From assembly GCA_964461715.1 (NCBI GenBank), contig CAYWVR010000004.1, forward strand, positions 62,001-126,000: DNA of 64,000 nucleotides. The letters are read 5' to 3'. This document shows, piece by piece, positions 50,271 through 59,287 of this stretch; position 1 is the stretch's first letter, and every line of letters starts with the position of its first letter. The notes beneath the pieces are model-generated. The model made no database searches. It had not been told where the DNA came from and saw only the letters and a list, made by a program, of their open reading frames with translations. Origin of the DNA: CAYWVR01 sp964461715 (GTDB taxonomy: Bacteria > Planctomycetota > Phycisphaerae > FEN-1346). The translations under genes and the position numbers were made by a program.

Positions 50271-50459
50271 GCCGGGACGCGGTTCCGCGCCGGCGACCGG
50301 ACCCGTCTCGTCCACACGGTCGGCGGGGCGGCGGTCGCCTTGCCGCGCCTGGTGGCCGTGCTCCTGGAGAACGGCCAGCAGGCCGACGGGTCGATCGGGC
50401 TGCCGGCGGCCCTGGCCACGCGCGGTTGTGCGAAACTTTCGCCCCGCGGCCGTGTCTAA
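50271..50459 (+). pseudogene. serS: 3' remnant of a seryl-tRNA synthetase gene
   Basis: In one frame, with no start codon of its own, the DNA encodes the C-terminal end of class II seryl-tRNA synthetase: RLVHTVGGAAVALPRLVAVL, then LENGQQADGSIGLPAAL and a stop TAA at 50457. This matches the family end (HTLNGxxxAVxRxLxAILENxQQxDGSxxxPxxL), including the motif 3 arginine. Only about 60 residues remain; motifs 1 and 2 and the tRNA-binding arm are absent. It is probably a fossil of a duplicated, transferred or rearranged serS. The intact gene must be elsewhere. Confidence 0.65.
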
Positions 50460-50495
50460 CATGCGGGTCGATATGCATGAGGGGGGGATTCCTGG

Positions 50496-51677
50496 ATGGG
50501 AGACGAACGGATGCGGCGCGGGTGGGGTCTTCTGGTGACGGGACTGGCGATCCTTGTGGCGGCTCAGGCCGCCCGGGCCGAGACCCGCGCCGAGCGGCGT
50601 CGCCGCGAGCACTTCACCAAGATGGCCGTCCGGCTCCTCGATTCGGGCAACCCCAAGGAACGCGCCGATGGGGCCGCCCTCGCCCTGGAGGTCCAGGCCA
50701 AGCCCGACGAGATCGTGCCGCTCCTGGTGCGGCACGTGGGGGACGGGGGCGACATCACGCGGGCGCTGATCCATTACGGCGCCCCGTGCGTCGAGGGGCT
50801 GATCGAGGTCGTGAAGGGCGGCGGAGCCCACTGTCTGGACGCCATCTACGCGCTGGGCGAGATCGGCGACCCGCGGGCGGTCGACGTGCTGGCCCCGCTC
50901 CTCGACAGCTCCGACCAGGAGTTCCGCTTCAAAGTGGCGACGGCCCTGGGCCACATCGGCGACCCGCGGCCGGCCGACCGCCTCATGCCCTGGCTGAAGA
51001 GCGACAACCCGGACGAGGTGGCTGTGGCGATCATCGCCCTCGGGCGCATCAAGGCGCCGCAGGCCGTCAAGCCGATCCGCGCCTTTCTGAAGCACCCGGC
51101 GTGGATGCTCCGCTGGCGGGCCGTGGACGCCCTCGGCGACCTGGGTGACCCGGAGGCCGTGCCCCTCCTTCTGCCGCTCATGCGGGACCCCAAGCCGCAC
51201 GTCCGGCAGCAGGTGCTCGCGGCCCTGGCGAAGCTGAAGGACCCGCGTGCCTACGCGCCGATCCTCGGCCGGCTCGACAGCAGCGAGCCGCGGGTGGCGA
51301 CGGCCGCCGCGCGGGCTCTCGGCGACCTGGGCGACCCGCGGGCCCTGGAACCGCTCACGGAGCTCCTGAAGACGCGTCGCGGGCCGGTTCAGTGGGCCGC
51401 CGCCGACGGCCTGGGTCGCTTGGGCCGCCCGGAGGGGGTCGCGCCGCTGGCGCGGGTTCTCCACGATCCCGACCCGCGCGCCCGCACCGCCGCCGCGACG
51501 GCCCTCGGGACGCTGGGGTGTCTCGATGCCGTCGAGCCCCTGATCGGCATCCTCGGCGACCCCGAGGAGGGGGTGCGCAAGACGGCGGCCCGGTCGCTGA
51601 CGGCGCTGACGGGCAAGGACTTCGGCACGCTTGCCAAGAAGTGGTCGGACTGGTGGGCGAATCAGAAGGCCTCGTGA
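50496..51677 (+). CDS. Secreted HEAT-repeat protein
   Basis: A 393-residue protein with a signal peptide (RRGWGLLVTGLAILVAAQAARA, cut near residue 28; the run here is split by position, with Met at 1 and 6). It then has about nine HEAT/PBS-lyase-type repeats, each carrying a phrase such as ALGDLGDPEAVPLLLPLM or ALGEIGDPRAVDVLAPLL. The end is a basic, Trp-rich tail (KKWSDWWANQ). Two starts are possible, ATG 50496 after a G-run and ATG 50511 after GGGAG; both keep the signal. Likely a periplasmic scaffold. Confidence 0.8.
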   Translation: MGDERMRRGWGLLVTGLAILVAAQAARAETRAERRRREHFTKMAVRLLDSGNPKERADGAALALEVQAKPDEIVPLLVRHVGDGGDITRALIHYGAPCVEGLIEVVKGGGAHCLDAIYALGEIGDPRAVDVLAPLLDSSDQEFRFKVATALGHIGDPRPADRLMPWLKSDNPDEVAVAIIALGRIKAPQAVKPIRAFLKHPAWMLRWRAVDALGDLGDPEAVPLLLPLMRDPKPHVRQQVLAALAKLKDPRAYAPILGRLDSSEPRVATAAARALGDLGDPRALEPLTELLKTRRGPVQWAAADGLGRLGRPEGVAPLARVLHDPDPRARTAAATALGTLGCLDAVEPLIGILGDPEEGVRKTAARSLTALTGKDFGTLAKKWSDWWANQKAS

Positions 51678-51821
51678 CCCGCCCCGCACCTGCCGATCTG
51701 GCAAAATATCCTCCATCTTGGTAGGATTCCTTCCGTTTTTGCGTCAGACGCGCCTCTGATATGCGTCAGGCCGGCGTTTGGCGGCCGCCGTCCGGGGGAA
51801 GGTGGGTGGGGGTTTTTGCCC
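51678..51821. other. Non-coding stretch upstream of the 6S RNA candidate
   Basis: 144 bases with a T-rich patch and a G-rich run (51795-51815); no gene or clear signal seen. Confidence 0.4.
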
Positions 51822-51850
51822 TTGACAGAACACCTTAGCGGAACCATCAT
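51822..51850 (+). promoter_or_regulatory. Promoter of the 6S RNA candidate
   Basis: A perfect TTGACA (51822-51827), 17-base spacer and CATCAT (51845-51850), which keeps the key A2 and T6 of the -10 box. The transcript would start near 51857. Confidence 0.5.
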
Positions 51851-51856
51851 ACTTCA

Positions 51857-52005
51857 ACTGCGGCTCGTCGCGAGCCGATGAAGGGATAGAGTGTCAACAC
51901 TGGTCGGGGGTTCCGCATGCGCGGGGTCCCACGCGATAGGAGAAACCAAGGTCCCTTAAGACTGGGAAGCGGGGCAGGTGAAACGTTCCGCGTGTGGACG
52001 AGCTC
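51857..52005 (+). ncRNA. ssrS: Candidate 6S RNA
   Basis: This stretch upstream of rny reproduces the order of 6S RNA elements known from E. coli. A closing stem is formed by GCTCGTC (51863-51869) and GACGAGC (51997-52003). GAGCCGAT (51872-51879), which is identical in E. coli, starts the 5' strand of the central bubble. A small hairpin lies in that strand (AGTG-TCAA-CACT, 51890-51901), with an apical stem GGGTTCCGC/GCGGGGTCCC (51908-51930) above it. CTTAAGACTG (51955-51964) opens the 3' strand; E. coli has CUUAAAACUG. The distance between the two conserved blocks is 83 bases here and about 71 in E. coli. 6S RNA mimics an open promoter and sequesters sigma70 polymerase. A competing hairpin (CGGCTCG/CGAGCCG) and the short length (about 150) are reasons for caution. 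The true 3' end may lie further on. Confidence 0.45.
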
Positions 52006-52368
52006 AAGGCCCGCCCACGGGCGTCGACCGGTCGCTTGGCGAAACCGGACGCATCGCCCCATCGGGCCGATTCTGCATGACGCTGTGAGATATCCGAGGT
52101 ACGCGAGACCCGCCCCCGGCGGGGTTTCGCCCGCCGCAAGGCGGTCCAGACGGAGGCGCGCGGGATGAGAGGCGCAGACGAGAGAGCCCACGAGACAACC
52201 ACGAGGGGGTCGCGTACGCGCTTCGTCTGAGCCTTTCGCTTCGAGTCCGTCCGTCTGTTTGTACCGGGTCGCCTCGGCGTCCGGCGTCGTCCTCACGTGG
52301 CGTTCCACCTGCGCGGCACGGTTGTAGCCTGCCGCCTTCCTGCCCCTCCCCTGGAAAGCGAGTGGCAT
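52006..52368. other. Leader region of rny with hairpins
   Basis: No gene is seen. A GC-rich hairpin (ACCCGCC 52108-52114, GGCGGGGT 52118-52125) is followed by only three T and may end the small RNA. CAGACGA and TCGTCTG, some 50 bases apart further on, may pair in the rny leader. Confidence 0.4.
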
Positions 52369-53943
52369 ATGATGCTTGCCGTCGACATGCCTATGGTGAT
52401 CCTGCTGGTTGTTGTGGCGGCCGGGGCGGGCCTGGGGATCGGGAGCCTGATCTTCCGGTCCATCGCCGCCCGACGCGCACGCGACGCCGACGCCGAGGCC
52501 GCCCGGGTCATCGAGAAGGCCGAGCGCGAGGCTGAATCGCTCGTGAAGGAAGCCAAGGTCGAGGCCAAGGAAGAGGCCATCCGGGCCCGGGAGGAGTTCG
52601 AGAAAGAATCCGCCAAGACCCGCGAGGAGCTGCGCGAACGCGAGCGCGTTGTCGTCAAACGAGAGGATTCGCTCGATGCGAAGCTCGAGACCCTGAGCCG
52701 CAAGGAAAAGACGATCGAGGCGATGGAGAAGCGGCTCCAGGAGACCCAGAAATCCGTTCAGGAGAAGGAGAAGGAGCTGGAGCACCTGGTGGCCGAGCAG
52801 AAGCGGGAGCTCCACAAGATCGCGGGCCTGGCGCCGAACGAGGCCCGGGCCATGCTCCTGGAGAAGCTCGAGGCCGAGGTCCAGCACGAGTCCGCCGCCC
52901 TCATCCAGCGGATCACGGAGCAGGCCCAGGAAACCGCCGCCGAGAAGTCCCGCCAAATCCTCGCCACCAGTATCCAGCGCCTCGCCTCGGACTTCACGGC
53001 CGAGGTCACCGTCGCCACGGTCGACATCCCCAGCGACGAGATGAAGGGCCGCATCATCGGCCGCGAGGGACGCAACATCCGCGCCTTCGAGCGGGCCACC
53101 GGCGTCGACGTCATCGTCGACGATACGCCCGGCGTCATCGTCCTGTCGTCTTTCGACCCGGTCCGGCGCGAGATCGGGCGGCGGGCCATGTCCAAGCTCA
53201 TCGCCGACGGCCGCATCCAGCCGCCGCGCATCGAGCAGGTCGTCTCCGAGACCATCAAGGAAGTCGACCAGGACATTACGGAGGCGGGCAAGCAGGTGGC
53301 CCTGGACACCGGCGTCCGCGGGCTTCATCCGAAGGAGATTCAGCTCCTGGGGCGCCTCAAGTACCGCACGAGCTACGGCCAGAGCGTCCTCCAGCACTCG
53401 ATCGAGGTGGCCCACCTTTCGTGCATGCTCGCCGAGGAGCTGGGCCTCGATGCCCAGCTCGCCAAGCGGGCCGGCCTGCTCCACGACATCGGCAAGGCCG
53501 TCGACCACGAGGTCCAGGGCGGCCATCCGGAGATCGGGGCCGACCTGGCCCGCCGCTACAACGAGGTGCCCGAGGTCGTCCACGCCATCGGCGGGCACCA
53601 CGAACCGAACGTCACCGACGCCCTCTACACGACCGTCGTGGCGGCGGCCGACGCCGTCAGCGCCTCGCGCCCCGGGGCGCGGCGGGAGACGCTCGAGAAG
53701 TACATCCAGCGGCTCGAGAAGCTCGAGGAGGTGGCCAAGCGGCAGTCGGGCGTCGAGTCGGCCTACGCCATCCAGGCCGGCCGCGAGATCCGCGTCGTCG
53801 TCGACGCCCAGAAGGTCGACGACGAGCTCGCCATCAAAATCTGCCGCGACATCGCCAAGGACGTTGAAAATGAGCTCTCCTACCCCGGCGAGGTCAAGGT
53901 CGTCCTCATCCGGGAGCGACGCGTCATCGAGTACGCAAGGTAA
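52369..53943 (+). CDS. rny: Ribonuclease Y
   Basis: A membrane-anchored endoribonuclease that starts mRNA decay. The 524-residue protein has an N-terminal membrane helix (about 8-25, VILLVVVAAGAGLGIGSLI), a long coiled coil (about 35-190, rich in Glu, Lys and Arg) and a KH domain (about 215-275, MKGRIIGREGRNIRAFE). An HD domain (about 330-425) has GLLHDIGKAVDHE and IGGHHEPN. The start is placed at ATG 52369 (or 52372) since the helix begins directly after; 24 further in-frame codons upstream are not conserved. The next gene follows after three bases. Confidence 0.95.
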   Translation: MMLAVDMPMVILLVVVAAGAGLGIGSLIFRSIAARRARDADAEAARVIEKAEREAESLVKEAKVEAKEEAIRAREEFEKESAKTREELRERERVVVKREDSLDAKLETLSRKEKTIEAMEKRLQETQKSVQEKEKELEHLVAEQKRELHKIAGLAPNEARAMLLEKLEAEVQHESAALIQRITEQAQETAAEKSRQILATSIQRLASDFTAEVTVATVDIPSDEMKGRIIGREGRNIRAFERATGVDVIVDDTPGVIVLSSFDPVRREIGRRAMSKLIADGRIQPPRIEQVVSETIKEVDQDITEAGKQVALDTGVRGLHPKEIQLLGRLKYRTSYGQSVLQHSIEVAHLSCMLAEELGLDAQLAKRAGLLHDIGKAVDHEVQGGHPEIGADLARRYNEVPEVVHAIGGHHEPNVTDALYTTVVAAADAVSASRPGARRETLEKYIQRLEKLEEVAKRQSGVESAYAIQAGREIRVVVDAQKVDDELAIKICRDIAKDVENELSYPGEVKVVLIRERRVIEYAR

Positions 53944-53946
53944 GCC

Positions 53947-54864
53947 ATGGACTTTCGCGCCCTTCTCGTCGGCGACGTGGTCGGCAAGCCCGGCCGCCGC
54001 GCCTTGGCGGCCGCGCTGCCGGGCCTCCTGGAGACCCATGCCATCGACGTGGTCATCGTCAACGCCGAGAATGCCGCGGGCGGCAGCGGCATCGTGCCCT
54101 CGATCTTCGAGGAGCTGCGGGCCCTGGGCGTCGACTGCGTCACCATGGGCGACCACGTCTACCGCAAGAAGGAGGCGGTGCCCCTGCTGGCCGAGGCCGA
54201 GCGGATCCTGCGTCCGGCGAACCTGCCGGAAGAGGCCGTGGGACGGGGCTTTACGGTGCTCGAGAGCCAGTCGGGCTTCCCGTTTGCCGTGGCCAGCCTC
54301 CTTGGCCGCACCTTCATGAAGCCTGCCGGGTGCCCGTTCCACGCGGTCGACCGGGTGCTCGAGGAGATCGGGGACCGGGCGAAGCTCATCTTCGTCGATA
54401 TGCACGCCGAGGCTACCAGCGACAAGATCGCCATGGGCTGGCACCTCGACGGCCGCGCCACCTGCGTCTACGGCACGCACACGCACGTACAGACGGCGGA
54501 CGAGCGGGTGCTGCCGGGGGGGACGGCGTACATCTCGGACCTCGGGATGACGGGCCCGTACGAGGGGGTCCTGGGCCGCAAGAAGGAGAAGGTCCTTTCG
54601 GCCCTCATCACCGGCATGCCCACGCATTTCGACGTGGCGACGCATGACCTCAGGGTCTCGGGCGTCCTCGTCACCGCCGACACCCGGACGGGCCGGGCCT
54701 CGGCCATCGAGCGAGTCGTCGTGTCCGTTGACGCCGATGCCGGCACGAAGAACGAGAAGAGCAAAGAGGACGCGGCGGAGCCGAAGAAAGCGACGGAACC
54801 CCCGGCCGCGTCTCCCGCCCCCGCCTCCGGCGGTCCCTGCGACGTGTCTGCCGCCAGCCCTTGA
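53947..54864 (+). CDS. YmdB-type metallophosphoesterase (TIGR00282 family)
   Basis: A 305-residue calcineurin-like phosphodiesterase of the family that follows rny in many bacteria. LLVGDVVGKPGRRAL, VIVNAENAAGGSGI, MGDHVYRKKE, VDMHAEATSDKIAM and GTHTHVQTADERVLP hold the di-metal ligands. B. subtilis YmdB cleaves cyclic nucleotides and affects biofilm genes. The C-terminal 45 residues are an extra Lys/Glu- then Ala/Pro-rich tail. It starts three bases after rny. Confidence 0.92.
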   Translation: MDFRALLVGDVVGKPGRRALAAALPGLLETHAIDVVIVNAENAAGGSGIVPSIFEELRALGVDCVTMGDHVYRKKEAVPLLAEAERILRPANLPEEAVGRGFTVLESQSGFPFAVASLLGRTFMKPAGCPFHAVDRVLEEIGDRAKLIFVDMHAEATSDKIAMGWHLDGRATCVYGTHTHVQTADERVLPGGTAYISDLGMTGPYEGVLGRKKEKVLSALITGMPTHFDVATHDLRVSGVLVTADTRTGRASAIERVVVSVDADAGTKNEKSKEDAAEPKKATEPPAASPAPASGGPCDVSAASP

Positions 54865-54928
54865 ACGTTCCGCGCCGGGCCGGTATCGTGTGGGACCTGA
54901 TCCCCAAGACTACGACCGGAGACCGACC

Positions 54929-56137
54929 ATGCGGGAACTCGACCTTCGACCTCTCCTCCAGGACGGCGGGAAGATCGTCCTCTTTGTCTGGGACGGCTTG
55001 GGCGGCCTTCCGGGCCCGGACGGCAAGACGGAGCTGGCCGCCGCCCGGACGCCGAACGCCGACCGCCTGGCCGCGGGCGGGGTGTGCGGGCTGCTGGAGC
55101 CCGTCTATCCCGGCGTGACGCCGGGCTCGGGGCCGGGGCACCTGGGCCTGTTCGGCTACGATCCGATCGAGTACAAGATCGGCCGCGGGGCCCTCGAGGC
55201 GGTGGGCGTCGGCTTCGATCTGGAGGCCCGGGACGTCTGCGCCCGCCTCAATTTCTGCCACCTCGACGCCGACGGCGCCATCACCGACCGCCGCGCGGGA
55301 CGGATTCCCACCGACGAGTCGAAAAGGGTCGTCGAGACGCTCTCGGAGGCGATTCCCGAGATGGACGGCGTGAAGGTCCTCTGGTCGCCGGTCAAGGAGC
55401 ACCGGGCCCTGATGGTTCTTCGGGGCGAGGGACTCGGCGAGGGCGTGGCCGACACGGACCCGCAGGAGACGGGCGTTCCGCCCCTGGAGCCCGAGACGAC
55501 CGACGATTCGCCCGAGAGCGCCCGGACGGCCAAGATCGCCGCCAAGGTCCTGGCGAAGGCCCGCGAGGTGCTCGCCGATGAGGCGAAGGCGAACGGGGTC
55601 CTGGCCCGGGGGTTCGCGAAGAAGCCGCATTGGCCGTCGATGACGGAGCGGTTCGGCGTGAAGGCCGCGGTGGTGGCCGGGACGCCGATGTATCGCGGCG
55701 TGGCGAAGCTGGTGGGGATGGAGGAGCGGCCCGCCTCGAACGAGGTCGAGGCCGACGTGGCGAGCGTCGCCGAGGCGTGGGACCAGTACGACTTCTTCTT
55801 CCTCCACTTCAAGCACACCGACAAGGCCGGCGAGGACGGCGACTTCACGGCCAAGGTCCGGGCCATCGAGCAGGCCGACGCCGCGCTGCCGCTCCTTGAG
55901 AAGCTCGGCCCGGACGTCCTCCTCGTCACCGCCGACCACTCGACGCCCTCGGTGATGAAGGCCCACTCGTGGCACCCCGTGCCGGTGCTGCTGGCGTCGT
56001 CGACGGCGCGGCAGGATGCGGTCGAGCGGTTCGACGAGGTGGCGTGCACGGCGGGGGGGCTGGGCCTGAGACCGAGCATTCACCTCATGCCGCTGGCCCT
56101 GGCCCACGCCGGGCGCCTGGCCAAGTACGGCGCCTGA
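54929..56137 (+). CDS. apgM: 2,3-bisphosphoglycerate-independent phosphoglycerate mutase, archaeal type
   Basis: A 402-residue enzyme of the ApgM branch of the alkaline phosphatase superfamily, which interconverts 3- and 2-phosphoglycerate in glycolysis. The first metal site is LFVWDGLGGLP. The phosphorylated serine lies in PGSGPGHLGLFGYDP. C-terminal ligands are FFLHFKHTDKAGEDGDF and VTADHSTPS. GGAG precedes ATG 54929. It follows the YmdB-like gene by 64 bases. The function is clear by family; a minority of relatives act on other phospho-sugars. Confidence 0.9.
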   Translation: MRELDLRPLLQDGGKIVLFVWDGLGGLPGPDGKTELAAARTPNADRLAAGGVCGLLEPVYPGVTPGSGPGHLGLFGYDPIEYKIGRGALEAVGVGFDLEARDVCARLNFCHLDADGAITDRRAGRIPTDESKRVVETLSEAIPEMDGVKVLWSPVKEHRALMVLRGEGLGEGVADTDPQETGVPPLEPETTDDSPESARTAKIAAKVLAKAREVLADEAKANGVLARGFAKKPHWPSMTERFGVKAAVVAGTPMYRGVAKLVGMEERPASNEVEADVASVAEAWDQYDFFFLHFKHTDKAGEDGDFTAKVRAIEQADAALPLLEKLGPDVLLVTADHSTPSVMKAHSWHPVPVLLASSTARQDAVERFDEVACTAGGLGLRPSIHLMPLALAHAGRLAKYGA

Positions 56138-56155
56138 GCCGCCTGCCGCTTCGTT

Positions 56156-56632
56156 ATGTATCAGCATGGCAACATTAAGCCGCCCGCCTTCTGGTGCGAC
56201 GCGATGCTCGGGGGGCTGGCCCGATGGCTCCGGGCCGCGGGGTACGATGCGGCGTGGGAGGAGGGCATCGACGATGCCGAGCTGGTGCGGCGGGCCCTCG
56301 CCAAAGACCGCGTCCTCCTCACCTGCGATACCGGCATCATGGAACGCGGGGCGATCCGCTCCGGCCGCGTCCGGGCTCTCCTGGTGCCGCACGCGAAGAA
56401 GCTGGAGCAGCTCCGGTTCGTGCTGCGGTCGCGGGACCTCCCGATCCGCCCGCCGCGGTGCATGGCTTGTGGCGGGTCCCTGAAGCCCATCCCCCGGGCC
56501 TCGGCCCGTCCCGAGGCCCCGCCGCGCACCTTCGCCTCCGGGGAGGAGTTCTACCGATGCACCCGCTGCGCGAAGCTCTTCTGGCGAGGGACGCACTGGG
56601 AGAGCATCGCGCGGCGACTGGGGGCGCTTTGA
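56156..56632 (+). CDS. Mut7-C RNase-domain protein
   Basis: A 158-residue protein of the Mut7-C (DUF82) family: a PIN-like fold (about 10-95, MLGGLARWLRAAGYDA and LLTCDTGIMER) followed by a zinc ribbon (CMACGG ... CTRCAKLFW). PIN-fold acidic residues are present, so nuclease activity is plausible but has not been shown for most bacterial members. It starts 18 bases after apgM. Confidence 0.85.
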   Translation: MYQHGNIKPPAFWCDAMLGGLARWLRAAGYDAAWEEGIDDAELVRRALAKDRVLLTCDTGIMERGAIRSGRVRALLVPHAKKLEQLRFVLRSRDLPIRPPRCMACGGSLKPIPRASARPEAPPRTFASGEEFYRCTRCAKLFWRGTHWESIARRLGAL

Positions 56633-56794
56633 CGCGCCCTGGGGCCTCCAAGGGGCCCGGACAGCCCTCTCAAGCCCTTTTTCGTTCCTGCGCCGCGCTT
56701 TTTCGCTAACGCGGCATTCTCCGGCGGCCGATAAGACGCGGGACACGTAGCCCGACCACCGGAAACGCGCTCCAGGGGATGGGGCTAGGGGGTC

Positions 56795-59176
56795 GTGTTG
56801 AGTACCTGGGACCTCTCAGGTAGCCTGCTTCGTCTCATTATCGTTGTCGGGGCCCTGGCCGCTCTCCCGTGGTGGCGACGTTGGATGGCGGGCCGGACCC
56901 GGACGTTCGCGGCGTTCGTCTCGGGCCTGGCGCTATTGGCCCTGGCCGAGCTCTTGCACCTGGTCTTCGCCGTCGGCGCCGAGCCGGGCCAGGAGGCGGG
57001 CCTGCCGTGGGTTCGCGTCTACCTCCACGCCGGGGGCTACATCCTCGTCCTCGTGGGGGCCTTGCTGTGGGTCCGCGACGTGCGGCTCTCGAGCCGGCAG
57101 GCGGCCACGCGCCTGGCCGACGAGCGCCGGCGCCTCAGCGAGGTTCGCCTCAACGAGGCCAAGCTCCGGGCCATCCTCAACTGCGCCACCGATTACTGCA
57201 TCATCGTCTGCGACACCGACGGTCTCGTCACCAGCTACTCGGGCGGCGGGATGCGCGTCCTCGGCTATGCCGCCGACGAGGTAGTCGACCGCATGCGCGT
57301 CTCGGCGTTCCACCGCGAGGGCGACGCCCCGCCGTTCGCCGAAATCCGCCGCATCGTCGACGAGAAAGGCCACTTCGAGTCCGAGGTCACGCTCCTGAAA
57401 AAGGGCGGCGAGATGTTCCCGGCCCTCCTGACGGTGACGGCCCTGAAGGACCCGGCGGACGGGGCGGCCGTCGGCTTCGTCGGCATCGCCAAGGACATCA
57501 CCGAGATCAAGCAGGCCGAGACGGCCCTTCGCCGCGAGCGCGACTTCGTCAAGGGCGTCATCGAGACGAGCGATCTGTGCGTCGTGGGCATCAGCCTGCC
57601 CGACGGACGCATCACCATGTTCAACCGCGGGGCCGAGCGCGTCAGCGGCTACGACCGGAGCGAGGCCCTCGGCACGCGCTACGTCGACCAGTTCCTGCCC
57701 GTCGAGCTGCGCGACGGGTTCCAGCAGCGGCTCGACAAGCTCGCCGCGGGCGGCTCGACCGGCGTCGAGCGGGGCGAGGCCCCCATCGTCACGAAAGACG
57801 GATCGAGGCGGGTCCTCTCGTGGACCAACAGCGTGAGCCTCGATTCCTCGGCCCGGGCGATCCACGTCGTCGCCTTCGGCCTGGACGTGACCGAGCTCCG
57901 CAAGATGCAGGCCGGTCTCCAGCGGGCCATGATTGAGCTCGAGGAGGCCAACGCCGAGCTCAAGCGGATGGCCTCGACGGACTTCCTGACGGGCCTCGTC
58001 AACCGCCGCCAGGCCCACGTCCAGTTCGAGCGCGAGATGGCCCGAATCCGCCGCTATCCCACGTCGATCGGCGTCATTATGTGCGACCTCGACCGCTTCA
58101 AGCCGGTCAACGACACGCACGGGCACCCCGCGGGCGACGCGGTGCTGGCCCACGTGGCCAAGATTCTGAAGAGTCGGGCGCGAGGCTCGGATATCGTGGC
58201 CCGCTACGGCGGCGAGGAGTTCCTGCTGGTGCTGCCGGAGGCCGACCTCGAGAGCACCACGAAGGTGGCCAACGCCCTTCGCCGCCAGGTCCGTGACAAC
58301 CCCGCCCGCCACGGGGAGCTGGACTTGCCGATCCGGGCGAGCTTCGGCGTCTCGGTCCTGGACCCCGGCCAGTCGGCCACCCCGCGCGAGCTCATCGCCC
58401 GGGCCGACGAGGCCCTCTACGCGGCCAAGGGGCTGGGCGGGAACCGCGTCGTCAGCTGGCGGGACCTCAAGGCCGGCCAGACCGAGCCCACCATCGCCGC
58501 CACCGAGGCCGTCGCCGAGATTCAGAAGGCCGTCGGGGAAATCAAGCGGGCCAACCGGGATGTTGTCGTGGGGCGGCTCCGCGAGTTGGTCGCCCGCGTT
58601 GAGGACCGCAACCCCTTCGCCGCCGGCCACTCCGAGCGGGTCACACGCTACGCCGTAGCCATCGCCGGCCGCCTCAAGAAGAGCCCCGAGGAAATCCGCC
58701 GCATCGAGCAGGCGGCCCTCGCCCACGACCTGGGCAAGGCGGGTATCCCCGACGAGATCCTCTACAAGGCGGGCACGCTGACGCTCGACGACTGGGCCCT
58801 GGTGATGCAGCACCCGGCCGTCAGCTGTCGCATCGTCGCGGACCTGCCGTATCTGAAGTCCGAGCTGCCCATGATCCGGCACCACCACGAGCGTCCGGAC
58901 GGGCGGGGGTACCCGGACGGCCTGTCGGGCACGCAGATTCCGATGGGGGCCCGAATCCTGGCGGTGGCCGACGCCCTGGATGCCATGACGAGCCCGCGTC
59001 CGTACCGCGAACCCCTCTCGCTCGAGGCGGCCGTCAAACAGCTCTCCGAGGGGTCGGGCACGATCTTCGACGAGCAGGTCGTCGGGGCGGCTCTCGCCTG
59101 TGCTGCCGATCCCGCCGAGGTCTGGCCGCTTCAGGACGGGCGTCTGCCGGTGCCGGAGACGGTCGAGACGTCGTAG
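56795..59176 (+). CDS. PAS-PAS-GGDEF-HD-GYP membrane signalling protein
   Basis: A 793-residue bifunctional cyclic di-GMP protein. About three membrane helices at the N-terminus (1-75) are followed by two PAS domains (about 115-235 and 245-360), a GGDEF domain (about 385-545) and an HD-GYP domain (about 575-765). The GGDEF domain has an intact active site (RYGGEEFLLVLPEAD) and an inhibitory RxxD site (RGSD) five residues before it. The HD-GYP domain has LAHDLGKAGIPDE and HHERPDGRGYPDG. Both making and breaking of cyclic di-GMP look possible. GTG 56795 follows a G-rich ribosome site. Confidence 0.9.
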   Translation: MLSTWDLSGSLLRLIIVVGALAALPWWRRWMAGRTRTFAAFVSGLALLALAELLHLVFAVGAEPGQEAGLPWVRVYLHAGGYILVLVGALLWVRDVRLSSRQAATRLADERRRLSEVRLNEAKLRAILNCATDYCIIVCDTDGLVTSYSGGGMRVLGYAADEVVDRMRVSAFHREGDAPPFAEIRRIVDEKGHFESEVTLLKKGGEMFPALLTVTALKDPADGAAVGFVGIAKDITEIKQAETALRRERDFVKGVIETSDLCVVGISLPDGRITMFNRGAERVSGYDRSEALGTRYVDQFLPVELRDGFQQRLDKLAAGGSTGVERGEAPIVTKDGSRRVLSWTNSVSLDSSARAIHVVAFGLDVTELRKMQAGLQRAMIELEEANAELKRMASTDFLTGLVNRRQAHVQFEREMARIRRYPTSIGVIMCDLDRFKPVNDTHGHPAGDAVLAHVAKILKSRARGSDIVARYGGEEFLLVLPEADLESTTKVANALRRQVRDNPARHGELDLPIRASFGVSVLDPGQSATPRELIARADEALYAAKGLGGNRVVSWRDLKAGQTEPTIAATEAVAEIQKAVGEIKRANRDVVVGRLRELVARVEDRNPFAAGHSERVTRYAVAIAGRLKKSPEEIRRIEQAALAHDLGKAGIPDEILYKAGTLTLDDWALVMQHPAVSCRIVADLPYLKSELPMIRHHHERPDGRGYPDGLSGTQIPMGARILAVADALDAMTSPRPYREPLSLEAAVKQLSEGSGTIFDEQVVGAALACAADPAEVWPLQDGRLPVPETVETS

Positions 59177-59203
59177 GCATCGGACCGTGACGCAAACCCT
59201 TGG

Positions 59204-59274
59204 CGCGGCGGGTCTCCTGACCCGCCGCGATCCGTTTATCAAGACCGGTCGCGGTGGGTCGGGAACCCGCCGCG
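59204..59274. terminator. Two tandem near-identical hairpins between convergent genes
   Basis: The first hairpin has perfect 11-base arms CGCGGCGGGTC (59204-59214) and GACCCGCCGCG (59219-59229). The second has CGCGGTGGGT (59250-59259) and ACCCGCCGCG (59265-59274) with one wobble. They fill the spacer between the GGDEF/HD-GYP gene and the ABC permease gene, so each may end one transcript. No T-tracts. Confidence 0.5.
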
Positions 59275-59287
59275 TCCGGCGTGCGAT

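Noticed and set aside
54671..56746. A 691-codon minus-strand frame
   Set aside because: Antisense shadow of apgM and the Mut7-C gene.
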